Part shown: in pieces, positions 49,595 through 59,531 of the stretch
Layout of the letters: the number at the start of each line of letters is the position of its first letter
How positions within the stretch are numbered: position 1 is the first letter of the stretch
NCBI RefSeq assembly: GCF_004016445.2
Contig: NZ_SADT02000001.1
Location: 1,593,630 to 1,657,629, forward strand
Origin: Mesorhizobium sp. M2E.F.Ca.ET.219.01.1.1
GTDB lineage: Bacteria; Pseudomonadota; Alphaproteobacteria; Rhizobiales; Rhizobiaceae
Reading direction: 5' to 3'
DNA: 64,000 bases
Notes under the pieces: generated by a model
Seen by the model: the letters and a program-made list of their open reading frames with translations, nothing else
Told to the model about the DNA's origin: nothing
Database searches by the model: none
Position numbers and translations under genes: made by a program

Positions 49595-50266
49595 ATGAGC
49601 GCTGATTTCTCCGAACGCCGCGTGAAGATGGTCGATGGCCAGATCCGCACCACCGATGTCACCAGCGCGCCGCTCATCGAAGCGATGCTGACCGTCCCGC
49701 GCGAGGCCTTTGTCGGCGCCGGACAACAGGATCTGGCCTATATCGACGAAGATATCCGCATTTCCGATGGCGCGAATGGCGCCGCGCGCTACCTGATGGA
49801 GCCGTCGCCGCTTGCCAAGCTTTTGCAATTGGCCGAGATCGACGCGAGCGATTCGGTGCTCGATGTCGGCTGCGGCAGCGGCTATTCCGCCGCATTGCTG
49901 TCCAGGCTGGCGCGGTCGGTCGTGGCACTGGAGAGCGATCCCGCGCTGGCCGAGACCGCGAGATCCACACTTTCCAGCCTCGGCTGCCAAAATGTCACGG
50001 TGATCACCGGGCCTTTGCCGCAAGGGCATGCCGCTAAAGCGCCGTACAACGTCATCTTCATCGGCGGCAGCGTCGAGGAAGTGCCGCCGTCGCTGCTCGA
50101 CCAGCTTGCGCAAGATGGACGCCTGGTTGCGGTCGAAGGACAAGGCAACTCTGGCGTGGCCCGGCTGTTTTTTAAAGCAGGGGGGGTTGTAACCGGAAGA
50201 CGGGCCTTTAATGCGGCAATTAAGCCACTACCGGGCTTCGAACGTGCTCACGCGTTTGAATTCTGA
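49595..50266 (+). CDS. Protein-L-isoaspartate O-methyltransferase family protein
   Basis: A 223-residue Pcm-family class I methyltransferase. MVDGQIRTTDVTSAPLIEAML is the family N-terminus, YLMEPSPLAKLLQL near 68 precedes motif I VLDVGCGSGYSAALLSRLA near residue 87, followed by VVALESDPALAETAR and LPQGHAAKAPYNVIFIGGSVEEVP. True Pcm repairs isoaspartyl residues using SAM. This rhizobial version sits just upstream of tolC and may be a diverged paralogue, since the usual GxxxP substrate segment is not obvious. ATG at 49595 is chosen as it fits the family N-terminus. Confidence 0.8.
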   Translation: MSADFSERRVKMVDGQIRTTDVTSAPLIEAMLTVPREAFVGAGQQDLAYIDEDIRISDGANGAARYLMEPSPLAKLLQLAEIDASDSVLDVGCGSGYSAALLSRLARSVVALESDPALAETARSTLSSLGCQNVTVITGPLPQGHAAKAPYNVIFIGGSVEEVPPSLLDQLAQDGRLVAVEGQGNSGVARLFFKAGGVVTGRRAFNAAIKPLPGFERAHAFEF

Positions 50267-50451
50267 GCGTTTTTGCCTTGCAGCGAAGGCGCTGTCATGA
50301 TCGCTTGCGCCTGACAATCGTTGCTGATTTGGTTAACCGAGCGTTTGCGGGAGGCCGTCAGCGGGGGAACGATAAACAACGCGGCGCCGGCCGATCCGTA
50401 AGGGTAGGCTGACGTGGCGTGGTTCCCATGTAAACGAATGAGGGAAATAAC

Positions 50452-51831
50452 GTGCCGCCCCGACACAAAAAAGTTTTAGCAGCTATTCTCGTTTCCGCGA
50501 CGGCGCTGTCGCCGCTGGCCGCCTCCGCCGAGACCATTACGGGCGCGCTCGCCAAAGCCTACCAGTACAATTCGCAGCTCAACGCCGCTCGTGCCGGCGT
50601 ACGCGTGACTGACGAGGGCGTGGCCATCGCCAAGTCGGGCTGGCGCCCGACCGTCACCGGTTCGAGCAGCATCGACTACACCAGCACCCATGCGCAGGGG
50701 GCCACCCAGAACATCACCACGGGCAGCTTCGGCGTGCAAATCAATCAGACGCTGTTCGACGGCTTTCAGACAAAGAACAATGTCGCCGCCGCCGAATCGC
50801 AGGTGAAGGCTTCGGTCGAGAGCCTGCGCAACACCGAAGAGAACATCCTGTTCAACGCGGCCAGCGCCTATATGGACGTGATTCGCGATCGGCAGGTCGC
50901 GGTGCTGACCGAGCAGAACCTGCAGTTCCTGACCGAGCAGGCGCGCGCCGCCCGCTCGCGCTTCGAGGTCGGCGAGGGCACCCGCACCGACGTCGCCCAG
51001 GCCGATGCCTCGCGCGCCACGGCCGTGGCGCAGCTCAGCGCCGCCCGCGCGACGGCGCTGGCGAGCGCCGCCACCTATCATCAGATCGTCGGCGACGAGC
51101 CGGGCAAGCTCAAAGCGGCCTCGCCGCTGGGCAAGCTGTTGCCGGGCAACCTCGATTCGGCGCTGGCCGTCGCTTCCGCCGAGCATCCGGCCATCCTGGC
51201 AACCCAGCACCTCGTCGATGCGGCGGCGTTTTCGGTGAAATCATCGGAAGGCGCGCTGCTGCCGCAGGTGACGGCCTCGGCCGGCGTTTCGGACAATTAC
51301 AGCCACTCCGTTCCCGACTTCAGGGGCACCAACGGCACTTCGACGTCCGCCAATATCGGCGCCACGCTGACCATTCCGATTTATTCGGGCGGGCGGACTG
51401 AAGCGCTGGTTCGGCAAAACAAGGAATCGCTCAGCGAAGCGCGCATCCAGGTTGACGTCAGCCGCGACCAGGTGCGCCAGGCCGTGGTCTCGGCCTGGAC
51501 GCAATATGTCGCCGCGCGCGAAAGCGTGGATGCCAACAGGCAGGTCATCGACGCTGCTCAGCTGGCGCTCAACGGCGTCATCGAGGAGCGCAATGTCGGC
51601 CAGCGCACGACACTGGACGTGTTGAACGCGCAGAACGCGGTCATCACCGCCAAGATCAACCAGGCGAGCTCCGAACGCGACGTAGTGGTGGCAAGCTACG
51701 CCATCCTGTCGGCGATGGGCCGGCTGTCGGTCGATCGCCTGGGTCTGGCGGTCACCAAATACAGGCCGGAAGAGCATTACAACGCCGTCAAGGACAAGTG
51801 GTTCGGACTGCGCACGCCTGACGGACGCTGA
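50452..51831 (+). CDS. tolC: TolC-family outer membrane efflux protein
   Basis: A 459-residue outer-membrane channel with a signal peptide (residues 1-26, cleavage after LAASA). The repeated coiled-coil pattern of the TolC family is seen twice: AYQYNSQLNAARAGVRVTDEGVAIAKSG near 35 with SFGVQINQTLFDGFQTKNNVAAAE, and TLTIPIYSGGRTEALVRQNKE near 300. RFEVGEGTRTDVAQADASRA near 165 and EERNVGQRTTLDVLNAQNAVI near 378 are the family's other conserved turns. Start codon is GTG with GAGGGA upstream. It serves type I secretion and RND efflux. Confidence 0.92.
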   Translation: MPPRHKKVLAAILVSATALSPLAASAETITGALAKAYQYNSQLNAARAGVRVTDEGVAIAKSGWRPTVTGSSSIDYTSTHAQGATQNITTGSFGVQINQTLFDGFQTKNNVAAAESQVKASVESLRNTEENILFNAASAYMDVIRDRQVAVLTEQNLQFLTEQARAARSRFEVGEGTRTDVAQADASRATAVAQLSAARATALASAATYHQIVGDEPGKLKAASPLGKLLPGNLDSALAVASAEHPAILATQHLVDAAAFSVKSSEGALLPQVTASAGVSDNYSHSVPDFRGTNGTSTSANIGATLTIPIYSGGRTEALVRQNKESLSEARIQVDVSRDQVRQAVVSAWTQYVAARESVDANRQVIDAAQLALNGVIEERNVGQRTTLDVLNAQNAVITAKINQASSERDVVVASYAILSAMGRLSVDRLGLAVTKYRPEEHYNAVKDKWFGLRTPDGR

Positions 51832-51850
51832 TTTCCGATCCGAGCTTTGA

Positions 51851-51890
51851 CAAACGCCGCGCGTCCATTGGATGCGCGGCGTTTGTCTTT
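51851..51890 (+). terminator. Intrinsic terminator after tolC
   Basis: A 16-base-pair stem (one G-T pair) from 51851 to 51885 with a three-base loop, followed by a T-rich tail TCTTTT, begins 20 bases after the tolC stop. Confidence 0.85.
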
Positions 51891-52060
51891 TGTGGATGGC
51901 TGATCGGGTTGCGCTTCGCCTAATCTGTTGAAATCCAACGAGTCCCCAGATTGGGGATTCTCGGATGACGATCGGTCGGTTACGCTGTCGCCATTGATTC
52001 GAATTCCGGTCCGGGCAGGACGGAATTGCGTAACGGGTCACAAGGGCGGCGGATGTGACG

Positions 52061-52879
52061 ATGGCGACGGCAAGCAGCGCGCAGCGCGAACCTTCCATGG
52101 AAGAGATACTGGCTTCCATCCGAAGGATCATCGAGGACAGCGACACCGGTCGCAAGCAGCCGGCCGAGGCCGGTGAACTGCGCCAGGACCTGGAACCGGC
52201 CGTCGTCAACACGCCTCCCGCTGTCGAGGTCGACGCCTTTCGTTCCGAACTGCATGCCGAACCCGGCCCCCGCAGGCCGGCGACGCTGGCGGAAGTCCAG
52301 GCCCAACTTGCAGCGACTGATCCCGTGCTTGCGCGCGCCGAGGCTCGCCCGGAGCCGGTGAAGGCAGCGCCGGCGCCGGCGACCCCGGCGGAGGCCGATG
52401 CCAGGCGCGCGGTCGAGCCGAGCCCGCCGGCAGCCGCCAACAGGCCCGCCGCTGCAAACGCGCCGCAGACCGCCGAGACCATCGTCGCCGATTGGCGGCG
52501 GGAAATCGCCGCTGCCGGCGGCAGCACGGTTACCGCGAAGCCGGCTGTCCGCGCGCCGGAAGCCGTGCCGCGGGTCGAGATCGACAAGGAAGAGCCCGCG
52601 GTCGAAGCCGCCGTGCATGCCGGCGCTCCCCAGGTATCCGCGCCTGAGGCTCAGCCGTCTCGTCCCGCGATCCTTTCCGAGCACACGGGCAGGCAGGTTG
52701 CGGCTGCCTTCGGTGAACTTTCCGATGTCTTTGCCAGCCGCGGCAAGAAGAGCTTCGATGAAATGGCCGAAGAGATGCTGCGGCCGATGCTGCAGGATTG
52801 GCTCGACAACAACCTGCCGACGCTGGTCGAAAGGCTGGTGCGCGAAGAGATCGAGCGCGTGGCGCGCGGCGCGCAGTAG
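52061..52879 (+). CDS. popZ: PopZ polar organising protein (DUF2497)
   Basis: A 272-residue protein with the PopZ plan: an N-terminal helix EPSMEEILASIRRIIEDSD (residues 11-29), a long acidic proline/alanine-rich disordered middle (about 30-205), and a C-terminal oligomerisation part with LRPMLQDWLDNNLPTLVERLVREEIERVARG. PopZ forms the polar matrix that anchors the chromosomal centromere and cell-cycle proteins in alphaproteobacteria. I prefer ATG 52061 to GTG 52055. It is followed by valS, the usual rhizobial order. Confidence 0.9.
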   Translation: MATASSAQREPSMEEILASIRRIIEDSDTGRKQPAEAGELRQDLEPAVVNTPPAVEVDAFRSELHAEPGPRRPATLAEVQAQLAATDPVLARAEARPEPVKAAPAPATPAEADARRAVEPSPPAAANRPAAANAPQTAETIVADWRREIAAAGGSTVTAKPAVRAPEAVPRVEIDKEEPAVEAAVHAGAPQVSAPEAQPSRPAILSEHTGRQVAAAFGELSDVFASRGKKSFDEMAEEMLRPMLQDWLDNNLPTLVERLVREEIERVARGAQ

Positions 52880-52900
52880 GTTGCCGCAGCACGTAAGCTG

Positions 52901-52929
52901 AAAAGCGCGCCCTCCGGGCGGTGCTTTTG
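52901..52929 (+). terminator. Intrinsic terminator after popZ
   Basis: Stem AAAAGC-CGCCC / GGGCG-GCTTTT with one internal mismatch region and a three-base loop, ending in TTTT, starts 22 bases after the stop. Confidence 0.75.
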
Positions 52930-53092
52930 TTCAAGGCTGGTCAGGTGAGCGCGCTTTGCTCCCGCTCGGCCGGGATTGTCGCTGGTCGAGGGCAGGCCTA
53001 TCTGTGGCGGTGATTGCTGCTCTCGCGGTTGACTCGGCCAAGAGCTTCCGATTTACACCGGACGCTTGTTACCGACAGTTCGGACCTCCTCC

Positions 53093-55876
53093 ATGCTTGA
53101 AAAGACCTACGACGCCAAAGCCGTCGAGCCGAAGATCGCCAAAATCTGGGAAGAGGCCGACGCCTTTCGGGCCGGCGCGGGCGCGGAGGAAGGGGCGGAA
53201 GCTTTCACCATCGTCATCCCGCCGCCGAACGTCACCGGCTCGCTGCATATGGGGCATGCGCTCAACAACACGCTGCAGGACATTCTCGTGCGCTTCGAGC
53301 GCATGCGCGGCAAGAACGTGCTTTGGCAACCCGGCATGGATCACGCCGGCATCGCCACGCAGATGGTGGTCGAGCGCCAGCTCATGGAAAAGCAGATCCA
53401 TCGCCGCGATCTGACGCGCGAGCAGTTCATCGAGAAAGTCTGGGAGTGGAAGGCCGAATCCGGCGGCGCGATCTTCAACCAGTTGAAGCGCCTCGGCGCC
53501 TCGGCCGATTGGTCGCGCGAACGCTTCACCATGGACGAGGGCCTGTCCAAGGCCGTGCTGGAAGTCTTCGTCACGCTCTACAAGGAAGGCCTCATCTACA
53601 AGGACAAGCGCCTTGTGAACTGGGACCCGAAGCTGCTGACCGCCATTTCCGACCTCGAGGTCGAGCAGCATGAGGTCAACGGCAATCTCTGGCACTTCCG
53701 CTATCCAATCGAAGGCGAAGCGTTCGACCCGGAGAACCCGAAGACCTTCATCACGGTCGCGACGACGCGTCCCGAGACGATGCTCGGCGATACGGCCGTG
53801 GCCGTGCATCCGGGGGACGAGCGCTTCACCGATCTCGTCGGCCGCAGCGTCGTGCTGCCGATCGTCGGCCGCAAGATACCGATCGTCGCCGACGAGTATT
53901 CCGATCCGGAGAAGGGCTCCGGTGCGGTCAAGATCACGCCGGCGCACGACTTCAACGATTTCGAGGTCGGCAAGCGCCACAAATTGCCGGCAATCAACAT
54001 CCTGACGGTCGAAGCCGCCATCAAGCTCAAAGACAATGAGGATTTCCTCGCCGGTCTCGAGGTCACGCCGGAGCGCCAGGCCGTGTGGGACGAGCTGGAC
54101 GGGCTCGACCGCTTCGCTGCCCGCAAGAAGATCGTCGAGCTGATGGAGGCCGGCGGGTTCCTCGACAAGATCGAGCCGCACCGGCATACCGTGCCGCATG
54201 GCGACCGCGGCGGCGTGCCGATCGAGCCGTTCCTGACCGACCAGTGGTATGTCAACGCCGCCGAGCTCGCCAAGCCGGCGATCGCCTCGGTGCGCGAGGG
54301 CCGTACCAATTTCGTGCCCAAGAACTGGGAAAAGACCTATTTCGACTGGATGGAGAACATCCAGCCTTGGTGCATTTCGCGCCAGCTCTGGTGGGGCCAC
54401 CAGATTCCGGCCTGGTACGGGCCGGACGGGCATGTCTTCGTCGAGAAGACCGAGGAAGAGGCTTTGGCCTCGGCGGTCGAATATTACCTGGCGCTGGAAG
54501 GGCCGTGGAAGGCCTGGGTCGAGGACAAGCTGGAGAACTTCCAGCCAGGCGAGATCCTGACCCGCGACGAGGACGTGCTGGACACCTGGTTCTCATCGGC
54601 GCTATGGCCGTTCTCCACGCTGGGCTGGCCCGACCAGACGCCCGAGCTCAAGACCTATTACCAGACCGACGTGCTGGTGACCGGCTTCGACATCATCTTC
54701 TTCTGGGTCGCCCGCATGATGATGATGGGCCTGCACTTCATGGACGAGGAGCCGTTCCACACCGTCTATGTGCATGCGCTGGTGCGCGACAAGAACGGCG
54801 CCAAGATGTCGAAGTCGAAAGGCAACGTCATCGATCCGCTCGACCTGATCGACGAATATGGCGCCGACGCGCTGCGCTTCACGCTGACCGTGATGGCGGC
54901 TCAAGGGCGCGACGTGAAGCTCGATCCGGCGCGCATCGCCGGCTACCGCAATTTCGGCACCAAGCTGTGGAACGCGACGCGCTTTGCCGAGATGAACGAG
55001 GTCGCGCGCAACGACGATTTCTGGCTGAACGACGCCAAGCTGCCGGTCAACCGCTGGATCCTCACCGAACTGACGCGGGCGGCGCGCGCGGTCACCGAAG
55101 GCATCACCAGCTATCGTTTCAACGAGGCGGCGACTGCTGCCTACCGCTTCGTCTGGAACCTGTTCTGCGACTGGTACCTGGAGCTGTTGAAGCCGGTGTT
55201 CATGGGCACGGACGAGGCCGCCAAGGCCGAGAGCCGGGCTTGCGTCGCCTTCGTGCTGGACGAGATCTACAAGCTCCTGCATCCGATGATGCCGTTCATG
55301 ACGGAGGAGCTGTGGGCGCAGACCGCTGGCGAGGGCAAGGAGCGCTCCTCGCTGCTTTGCCACGCCGCCTGGCCGTCGCCCGACTTCGAGGACGAGGAGG
55401 CCGCCGCCGACATCAACTGGCTGGTCGATCTGGTCTCGGGCATCCGCTCGGTACGTTCGGAGATGAATGTGCCGCCGGCCGCGATCGCGCCGCTGATGGT
55501 GATCGGCGCCAACACGCTGACGCATGAAAGGCTTGAGCGCCACGCCCAAGCGATCAAGCGGCTGGCGCGCGTCGGCGATATCGCGCTGGTAGACGCGTCA
55601 CCAAAGGGCTCGGCCCAGATCGTGCTCAACGAGGCGACGATAAGCCTGCCGCTCGGCAGCCTGATCGATCTCCAGGCCGAAGCCGCGCGACTGCAGAAGG
55701 AACTGGCGAAGGTCACCGAAGAGATCGCGCGCCTGCACAAGAAGCTCTCCAACGAAAAGTTCGTCGCCAACGCGCCGGAAGAGGTGGTCGAGGCCGAGCG
55801 CGAAAAGCTCGCCGAATACCGCGAGGCGCAGGAGAAGCTATCGGTGGCTTTGACCAGGGTTCGCGACGCCGGCTGA
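53093..55876 (+). CDS. valS: Valyl-tRNA synthetase
   Basis: A 927-residue class I aminoacyl-tRNA synthetase. The HIGH motif is HMGH in [17 protein letters not shown] near residue 45, editing-domain [17 protein letters not shown] near 227, and the KMSKS motif is [17 protein letters not shown] near 568. Residues about 850-927 form the valyl-specific C-terminal coiled coil ([31 protein letters not shown]). It charges tRNA-Val in the cytosol. ATG 53093 matches the family start MLEKTYDAK and is nine codons inside the longest frame. Confidence 0.97.
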   Translation: MLEKTYDAKAVEPKIAKIWEEADAFRAGAGAEEGAEAFTIVIPPPNVTGSLHMGHALNNTLQDILVRFERMRGKNVLWQPGMDHAGIATQMVVERQLMEKQIHRRDLTREQFIEKVWEWKAESGGAIFNQLKRLGASADWSRERFTMDEGLSKAVLEVFVTLYKEGLIYKDKRLVNWDPKLLTAISDLEVEQHEVNGNLWHFRYPIEGEAFDPENPKTFITVATTRPETMLGDTAVAVHPGDERFTDLVGRSVVLPIVGRKIPIVADEYSDPEKGSGAVKITPAHDFNDFEVGKRHKLPAINILTVEAAIKLKDNEDFLAGLEVTPERQAVWDELDGLDRFAARKKIVELMEAGGFLDKIEPHRHTVPHGDRGGVPIEPFLTDQWYVNAAELAKPAIASVREGRTNFVPKNWEKTYFDWMENIQPWCISRQLWWGHQIPAWYGPDGHVFVEKTEEEALASAVEYYLALEGPWKAWVEDKLENFQPGEILTRDEDVLDTWFSSALWPFSTLGWPDQTPELKTYYQTDVLVTGFDIIFFWVARMMMMGLHFMDEEPFHTVYVHALVRDKNGAKMSKSKGNVIDPLDLIDEYGADALRFTLTVMAAQGRDVKLDPARIAGYRNFGTKLWNATRFAEMNEVARNDDFWLNDAKLPVNRWILTELTRAARAVTEGITSYRFNEAATAAYRFVWNLFCDWYLELLKPVFMGTDEAAKAESRACVAFVLDEIYKLLHPMMPFMTEELWAQTAGEGKERSSLLCHAAWPSPDFEDEEAAADINWLVDLVSGIRSVRSEMNVPPAAIAPLMVIGANTLTHERLERHAQAIKRLARVGDIALVDASPKGSAQIVLNEATISLPLGSLIDLQAEAARLQKELAKVTEEIARLHKKLSNEKFVANAPEEVVEAEREKLAEYREAQEKLSVALTRVRDAG

Positions 55877-55980
55877 ACGGCAAGAATCGCCCTCAGTGCG
55901 GAGGTGGTTTCCGGTACGTTAGCTGCCTCGAAAATAGGCATTCCGCCACGTTAATTTTGACGTAAACGGAAAGTTTGCGC

Positions 55981-56008
55981 CCCATTGTTGCCATAATGTA
56001 ACAATGGG
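55981..56008. promoter_or_regulatory. Inverted repeat upstream of FadL-family gene
   Basis: CCCATTGTT-N10-AACAATGGG, a perfect nine-base dyad with a ten-base spacer (28 bases), lies in the 361-base gap between valS and the fadL-like gene (55877-56237). It has operator-like geometry (half-sites one helical turn or two apart). No T-run follows, so a terminator for valS is less likely. The rest of the gap shows no gene. Confidence 0.45.
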
Positions 56009-56237
56009 CCTTCTGAGGCTCAAAATCGGCTGTTTTTGGCCTGTTTTGGGTGGGTTTTCCGGATTTTTTCGGTCGTTCGAGGTCGGTAAGCGCGGTTTAT
56101 GCGCCAATCGCGGCGCCCCTCACCATGGCAAGAATACGCCTTGTCAAGGTGTACGTGTACAGCCCTTGAAAACATTGTTGCGTCGTTAACCCGAATTGGT
56201 TCTAGCTTGAGCCACTTGTATTTGGGGAGGGATTTCC

Positions 56238-57515
56238 ATGAACAATCTGCGGCTCAAAGCGCTGCTGGGGGCAGGCTGCTTTTCGCTGGCCATGATTGGC
56301 TCCGTGGTCACCCCGGCGAATGCCGGCGGACTGGAGCGGGGTTGGTACGATATCGATCTGCTTTTCGATCCGGCGCAGATCACTGGCGAGGTCACCGGCA
56401 CCTATGTGATGCCGCAACGTGACCTCAAGAACGTGAAGGACTCGAATCCGGCCGACGGCCCGCTTAACGCGCTGGGCTTCTCTAACAGTGCCCGCGACAC
56501 GGAAAGCTATTGGGTGCCGAGCGCTGGCATCAAGGCTGGCGTCGGGCCTATCGACTGTCTTTTCGACTACGGCCAACCGATCGGTGCGTACAGCAATCCT
56601 GGCGCCAATTGGGCCGGTGCGAACGGCAATATCGTGACCAAGGTCAAAAGCGAGGCCTTGGGCGGAACCTGCTCGTACAAGATGGACCTGGGCAAAGGAC
56701 AGTTTCGATTCATCGGCGGCGTGTTTCATGAAGATGTTTCCGGGTTCAAGGAGCAATTGGTTGCACCGCTCCCGGCCTTCCTCGGCACCGGCATTGGCCG
56801 CCTTGATCTCGAAGGAGACGGGTGGGGATGGCGCGCCGGTGTCGCTTACGAAATTCCGGACATCGCCCTGCGCGCGAGCCTTGTCTACAACTCGGCCGTC
56901 AAGCTCGACAACCTGAGCGGAACGCTTGACCTAACACAAGTCCCCGCCTTTATAGACCCGACGAACCCGATCCTCGGCAGAGTAACTGACGTATACGGTT
57001 TCTCCGAGGTGCCTCAATCAGTCGAATTGAAGCTTCAATCCGGCATTGCGCCTGGATGGTTGGCATTCGGATCGATCAAGTGGGTGGACTGGAGCGTGCT
57101 GCAGAGCATCCCCTTTTGCCCGACCTCGACAAAAGGCCTTCTTGCTTGCACCACGACAAGTCCTGTCCGCGCTACTTCGCTTGACCTCCTCTATCGCGAC
57201 GGCTGGACGGTCTCCGCGGGCATCGGTCACAAGTTCAACGATCAATGGAGCGGGGCTGCCGGGATCAGCTGGGATCGCGGCACGACCACCGGTCTCAGCG
57301 CGCAGACGGATACGTGGACGGTAAGCGCCGGCGTGGCCTACACCCCCACCAAAAACGTGGAACTCCGCTTCGGCGGCGCGTTGGGCGTGCTTACCAGCGG
57401 ACATATCCATTCGGTCGTTGGCTCCGATGGCGTTACCTACGGCACCGACTATACTGCCGACTTCGGCAACGACCTCGTGTCGGCCATTTCAGGATCCGTT
57501 AAGGTCAAGTGGTAA
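56238..57515 (+). CDS. FadL/OmpP1-family outer membrane transporter
   Basis: A 425-residue outer-membrane protein with a signal peptide (about 1-29, ending TPANAGG). GGLERGWYDIDLLFDP resembles the N-terminal hatch region, and the C-terminal two thirds alternate aromatic strands such as WGWRAGVAYEIPDIALRASLVYNS, GWLAFGSIKWVDWSVLQ and GWTVSAGIGHKFNDQWSGAAGISWD, a beta-barrel pattern of the FadL family. These channels import hydrophobic compounds such as long-chain fatty acids or aromatics. A strong terminator follows. Confidence 0.82.
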   Translation: MNNLRLKALLGAGCFSLAMIGSVVTPANAGGLERGWYDIDLLFDPAQITGEVTGTYVMPQRDLKNVKDSNPADGPLNALGFSNSARDTESYWVPSAGIKAGVGPIDCLFDYGQPIGAYSNPGANWAGANGNIVTKVKSEALGGTCSYKMDLGKGQFRFIGGVFHEDVSGFKEQLVAPLPAFLGTGIGRLDLEGDGWGWRAGVAYEIPDIALRASLVYNSAVKLDNLSGTLDLTQVPAFIDPTNPILGRVTDVYGFSEVPQSVELKLQSGIAPGWLAFGSIKWVDWSVLQSIPFCPTSTKGLLACTTTSPVRATSLDLLYRDGWTVSAGIGHKFNDQWSGAAGISWDRGTTTGLSAQTDTWTVSAGVAYTPTKNVELRFGGALGVLTSGHIHSVVGSDGVTYGTDYTADFGNDLVSAISGSVKVKW

Positions 57516-57531
57516 CTATCTCAATTTGAAC

Positions 57532-57561
57532 AAAAAAAGGCCGGGTTATGCCCGGCTTTTT
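57532..57561 (+). terminator. Intrinsic terminator after FadL-family gene
   Basis: A-rich lead, stem GCCGGG / CCCGGC with a five-base loop (57540-57556), and five T residues after it, 25 bases past the stop. The A-run lets it work in both directions. The rest of 57562-57806 shows no gene. Confidence 0.88.
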
Positions 57562-57806
57562 CTCGTTGGAGGACGGCGGTCGCAGCATCATTCTCGGCCC
57601 GATGTTGCATATTCGCGTCACAGCCGGCGCCTTATACGATTGTGACGTTTTGGCAACAGTTTATGAACAACCCCCGCGCTACAAGTCCGGCAGAGGGAAC
57701 TGCCCATTTCCCGCCATAAACCCGGAGCAACCCGGATAGGTCTCGGGATGCGTGCCAGGTTGGCCCGGCGATGGGACCGGCCGCGGGGTGTGCGGCAAGG
57801 ACGAGT

Positions 57807-59531
57807 ATGGACGCCAGGGTAATCTCCAAGGCCAAGCTGCCCAGCCGCTACGTGACCGAAGGTCCGGCGCGCGCACCGCATCGTTCCTACCTCTATGCCA
57901 TGGGCCTGTCGGCGGCCGAGATCGCGCAGCCACTTGTCGGCGTCGCCAGCTGCTGGAACGAGGCGGCGCCCTGCAACATCTCGCTGATGCGCCAGGCGCA
58001 GGTGGTCAAGAAGGGCGTTGCTGCCGCCAACGGCACGCCGCGCGAGTTCTGCACCATCACCGTCACCGACGGCATCGCCATGGGCCACCAGGGCATGAAG
58101 TCGTCGCTGGTGTCGCGCGAGGTGATCGCCGATTCGGTCGAGCTCACCATGCGCGGTCATTGCTATGATGCCCTGGTCGGGCTTGCCGGCTGCGACAAGT
58201 CGCTACCCGGCATGATGATGGCGATGGTGCGCCTCAACGTGCCGTCGATCTTCATCTATGGCGGCTCGATCCTGCCCGGCAGCTATCGCGGCCGGCAGAT
58301 CACCGTGCAGGACGTGTTCGAGGCCGTCGGCCAGCATTCGGTCGGCACGATCAGCGACGCCGAACTGCTCGAGATCGAGCAGGCGGCCTGTCCTTCGGCC
58401 GGCTCCTGCGGCGCCCAGTTCACCGCCAACACGATGGCCACCGTCGCCGAGGCGATCGGCCTGGCGCTGCCCTATTCTTGCGGCGCGCCGGCGCCCTACG
58501 AGATGCGCGACCGTTTCAATTTCGCCTCGGGCGAAAAGGTCATGGAGCTGATCGCCAAAAACATCCGGCCGCGCGACATCGTTACGTTGAAGGCGCTGGA
58601 AAACGCGGCGACCGTGGTGTCCGCCACTGGCGGCTCAACCAATGCGGCGCTGCATCTGCCGGCGATCGCGCATGAGGCCGGCATCAAGTTCGACCTCTTC
58701 GACGTGGCGGCGATCTTTGAGAAGACGCCCTATATCGCCGACCTCAAGCCCGGCGGCAAATATGTCGCCAAGGACATGTTCGAGGCCGGCGGCATTCCGC
58801 TCCTGATGAAAACGCTGCTCGACCATGGCTATCTGCACGGCGACTGCATGACGGTCACTGGCCGCACTTTGGCCGAAAATATGGAGCACGTTTCCTGGAA
58901 TGAGAGCCAGGATGTTGTGCGTCCCGCCAATCTGCCGATCACCAAGACAGGCGGCGTTGTGGGCTTGAAGGGCAACCTTGCCCCCGAAGGCGCGATCGTG
59001 AAGGTCGCCGGCATGTCGGAACTGAAATTCTCAGGGCCGGCGCGTTGCTTCGATTCGGAAGAGGAGTGCTTCGAAGCGGTCACGCAGCGCAACTACCGGG
59101 AGGGCGAGGTTCTCGTCATCCGCTACGAGGGGCCGCGCGGGGGTCCGGGCATGCGCGAGATGCTGTCGACGACGGCGGCGCTCTACGGCCAGGGCATGGG
59201 CGGCAAGGTGGCGCTGATCACCGACGGACGGTTCTCGGGCGCCACGCGCGGCTTCTGCATCGGCCATGTCGGACCGGAGGCGGCGGTCGGCGGACCTATC
59301 GGGCTGATCAAGGATGGCGACGTGATCTCGATCGATGCCGTGAACGGAACGATCGAAGTGGCCCTGTCGGACGCCGAGCTGGCGGCCCGGGCAAAGAATT
59401 GGAAGGCGCGCAAGACCGACTATCAGTCCGGCGCGATCTGGAAATATGCGCAGACCGTAGGGTCGGCCCGCGACGGTGCGGTGACCCATCCGGGCGCGGC
59501 CAAAGAAACGCACTGCTATGCGGACATCTGA
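57807..59531 (+). CDS. ilvD: Dihydroxy-acid dehydratase
   Basis: A 574-residue IlvD/Edd-family enzyme: PHRSYLYAMGLS near residue 24, VASCWNEAAPCN near 46 (first cluster cysteine), VGLAGCDKSLPGMMMA near 117 (second), and CPSAGSCGAQFTANTMA near 189 (third) are the iron-sulfur ligands. GRFSGATRGFCIGHVGPEA near 475 is conserved. It makes 2-oxoisovalerate and 2-oxo-3-methylvalerate in branched-chain amino acid synthesis. The ATG at 57807 matches the family start; a longer in-frame start is unlikely. The next gene begins inside its last codons. Confidence 0.93.
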   Translation: MDARVISKAKLPSRYVTEGPARAPHRSYLYAMGLSAAEIAQPLVGVASCWNEAAPCNISLMRQAQVVKKGVAAANGTPREFCTITVTDGIAMGHQGMKSSLVSREVIADSVELTMRGHCYDALVGLAGCDKSLPGMMMAMVRLNVPSIFIYGGSILPGSYRGRQITVQDVFEAVGQHSVGTISDAELLEIEQAACPSAGSCGAQFTANTMATVAEAIGLALPYSCGAPAPYEMRDRFNFASGEKVMELIAKNIRPRDIVTLKALENAATVVSATGGSTNAALHLPAIAHEAGIKFDLFDVAAIFEKTPYIADLKPGGKYVAKDMFEAGGIPLLMKTLLDHGYLHGDCMTVTGRTLAENMEHVSWNESQDVVRPANLPITKTGGVVGLKGNLAPEGAIVKVAGMSELKFSGPARCFDSEEECFEAVTQRNYREGEVLVIRYEGPRGGPGMREMLSTTAALYGQGMGGKVALITDGRFSGATRGFCIGHVGPEAAVGGPIGLIKDGDVISIDAVNGTIEVALSDAELAARAKNWKARKTDYQSGAIWKYAQTVGSARDGAVTHPGAAKETHCYADI

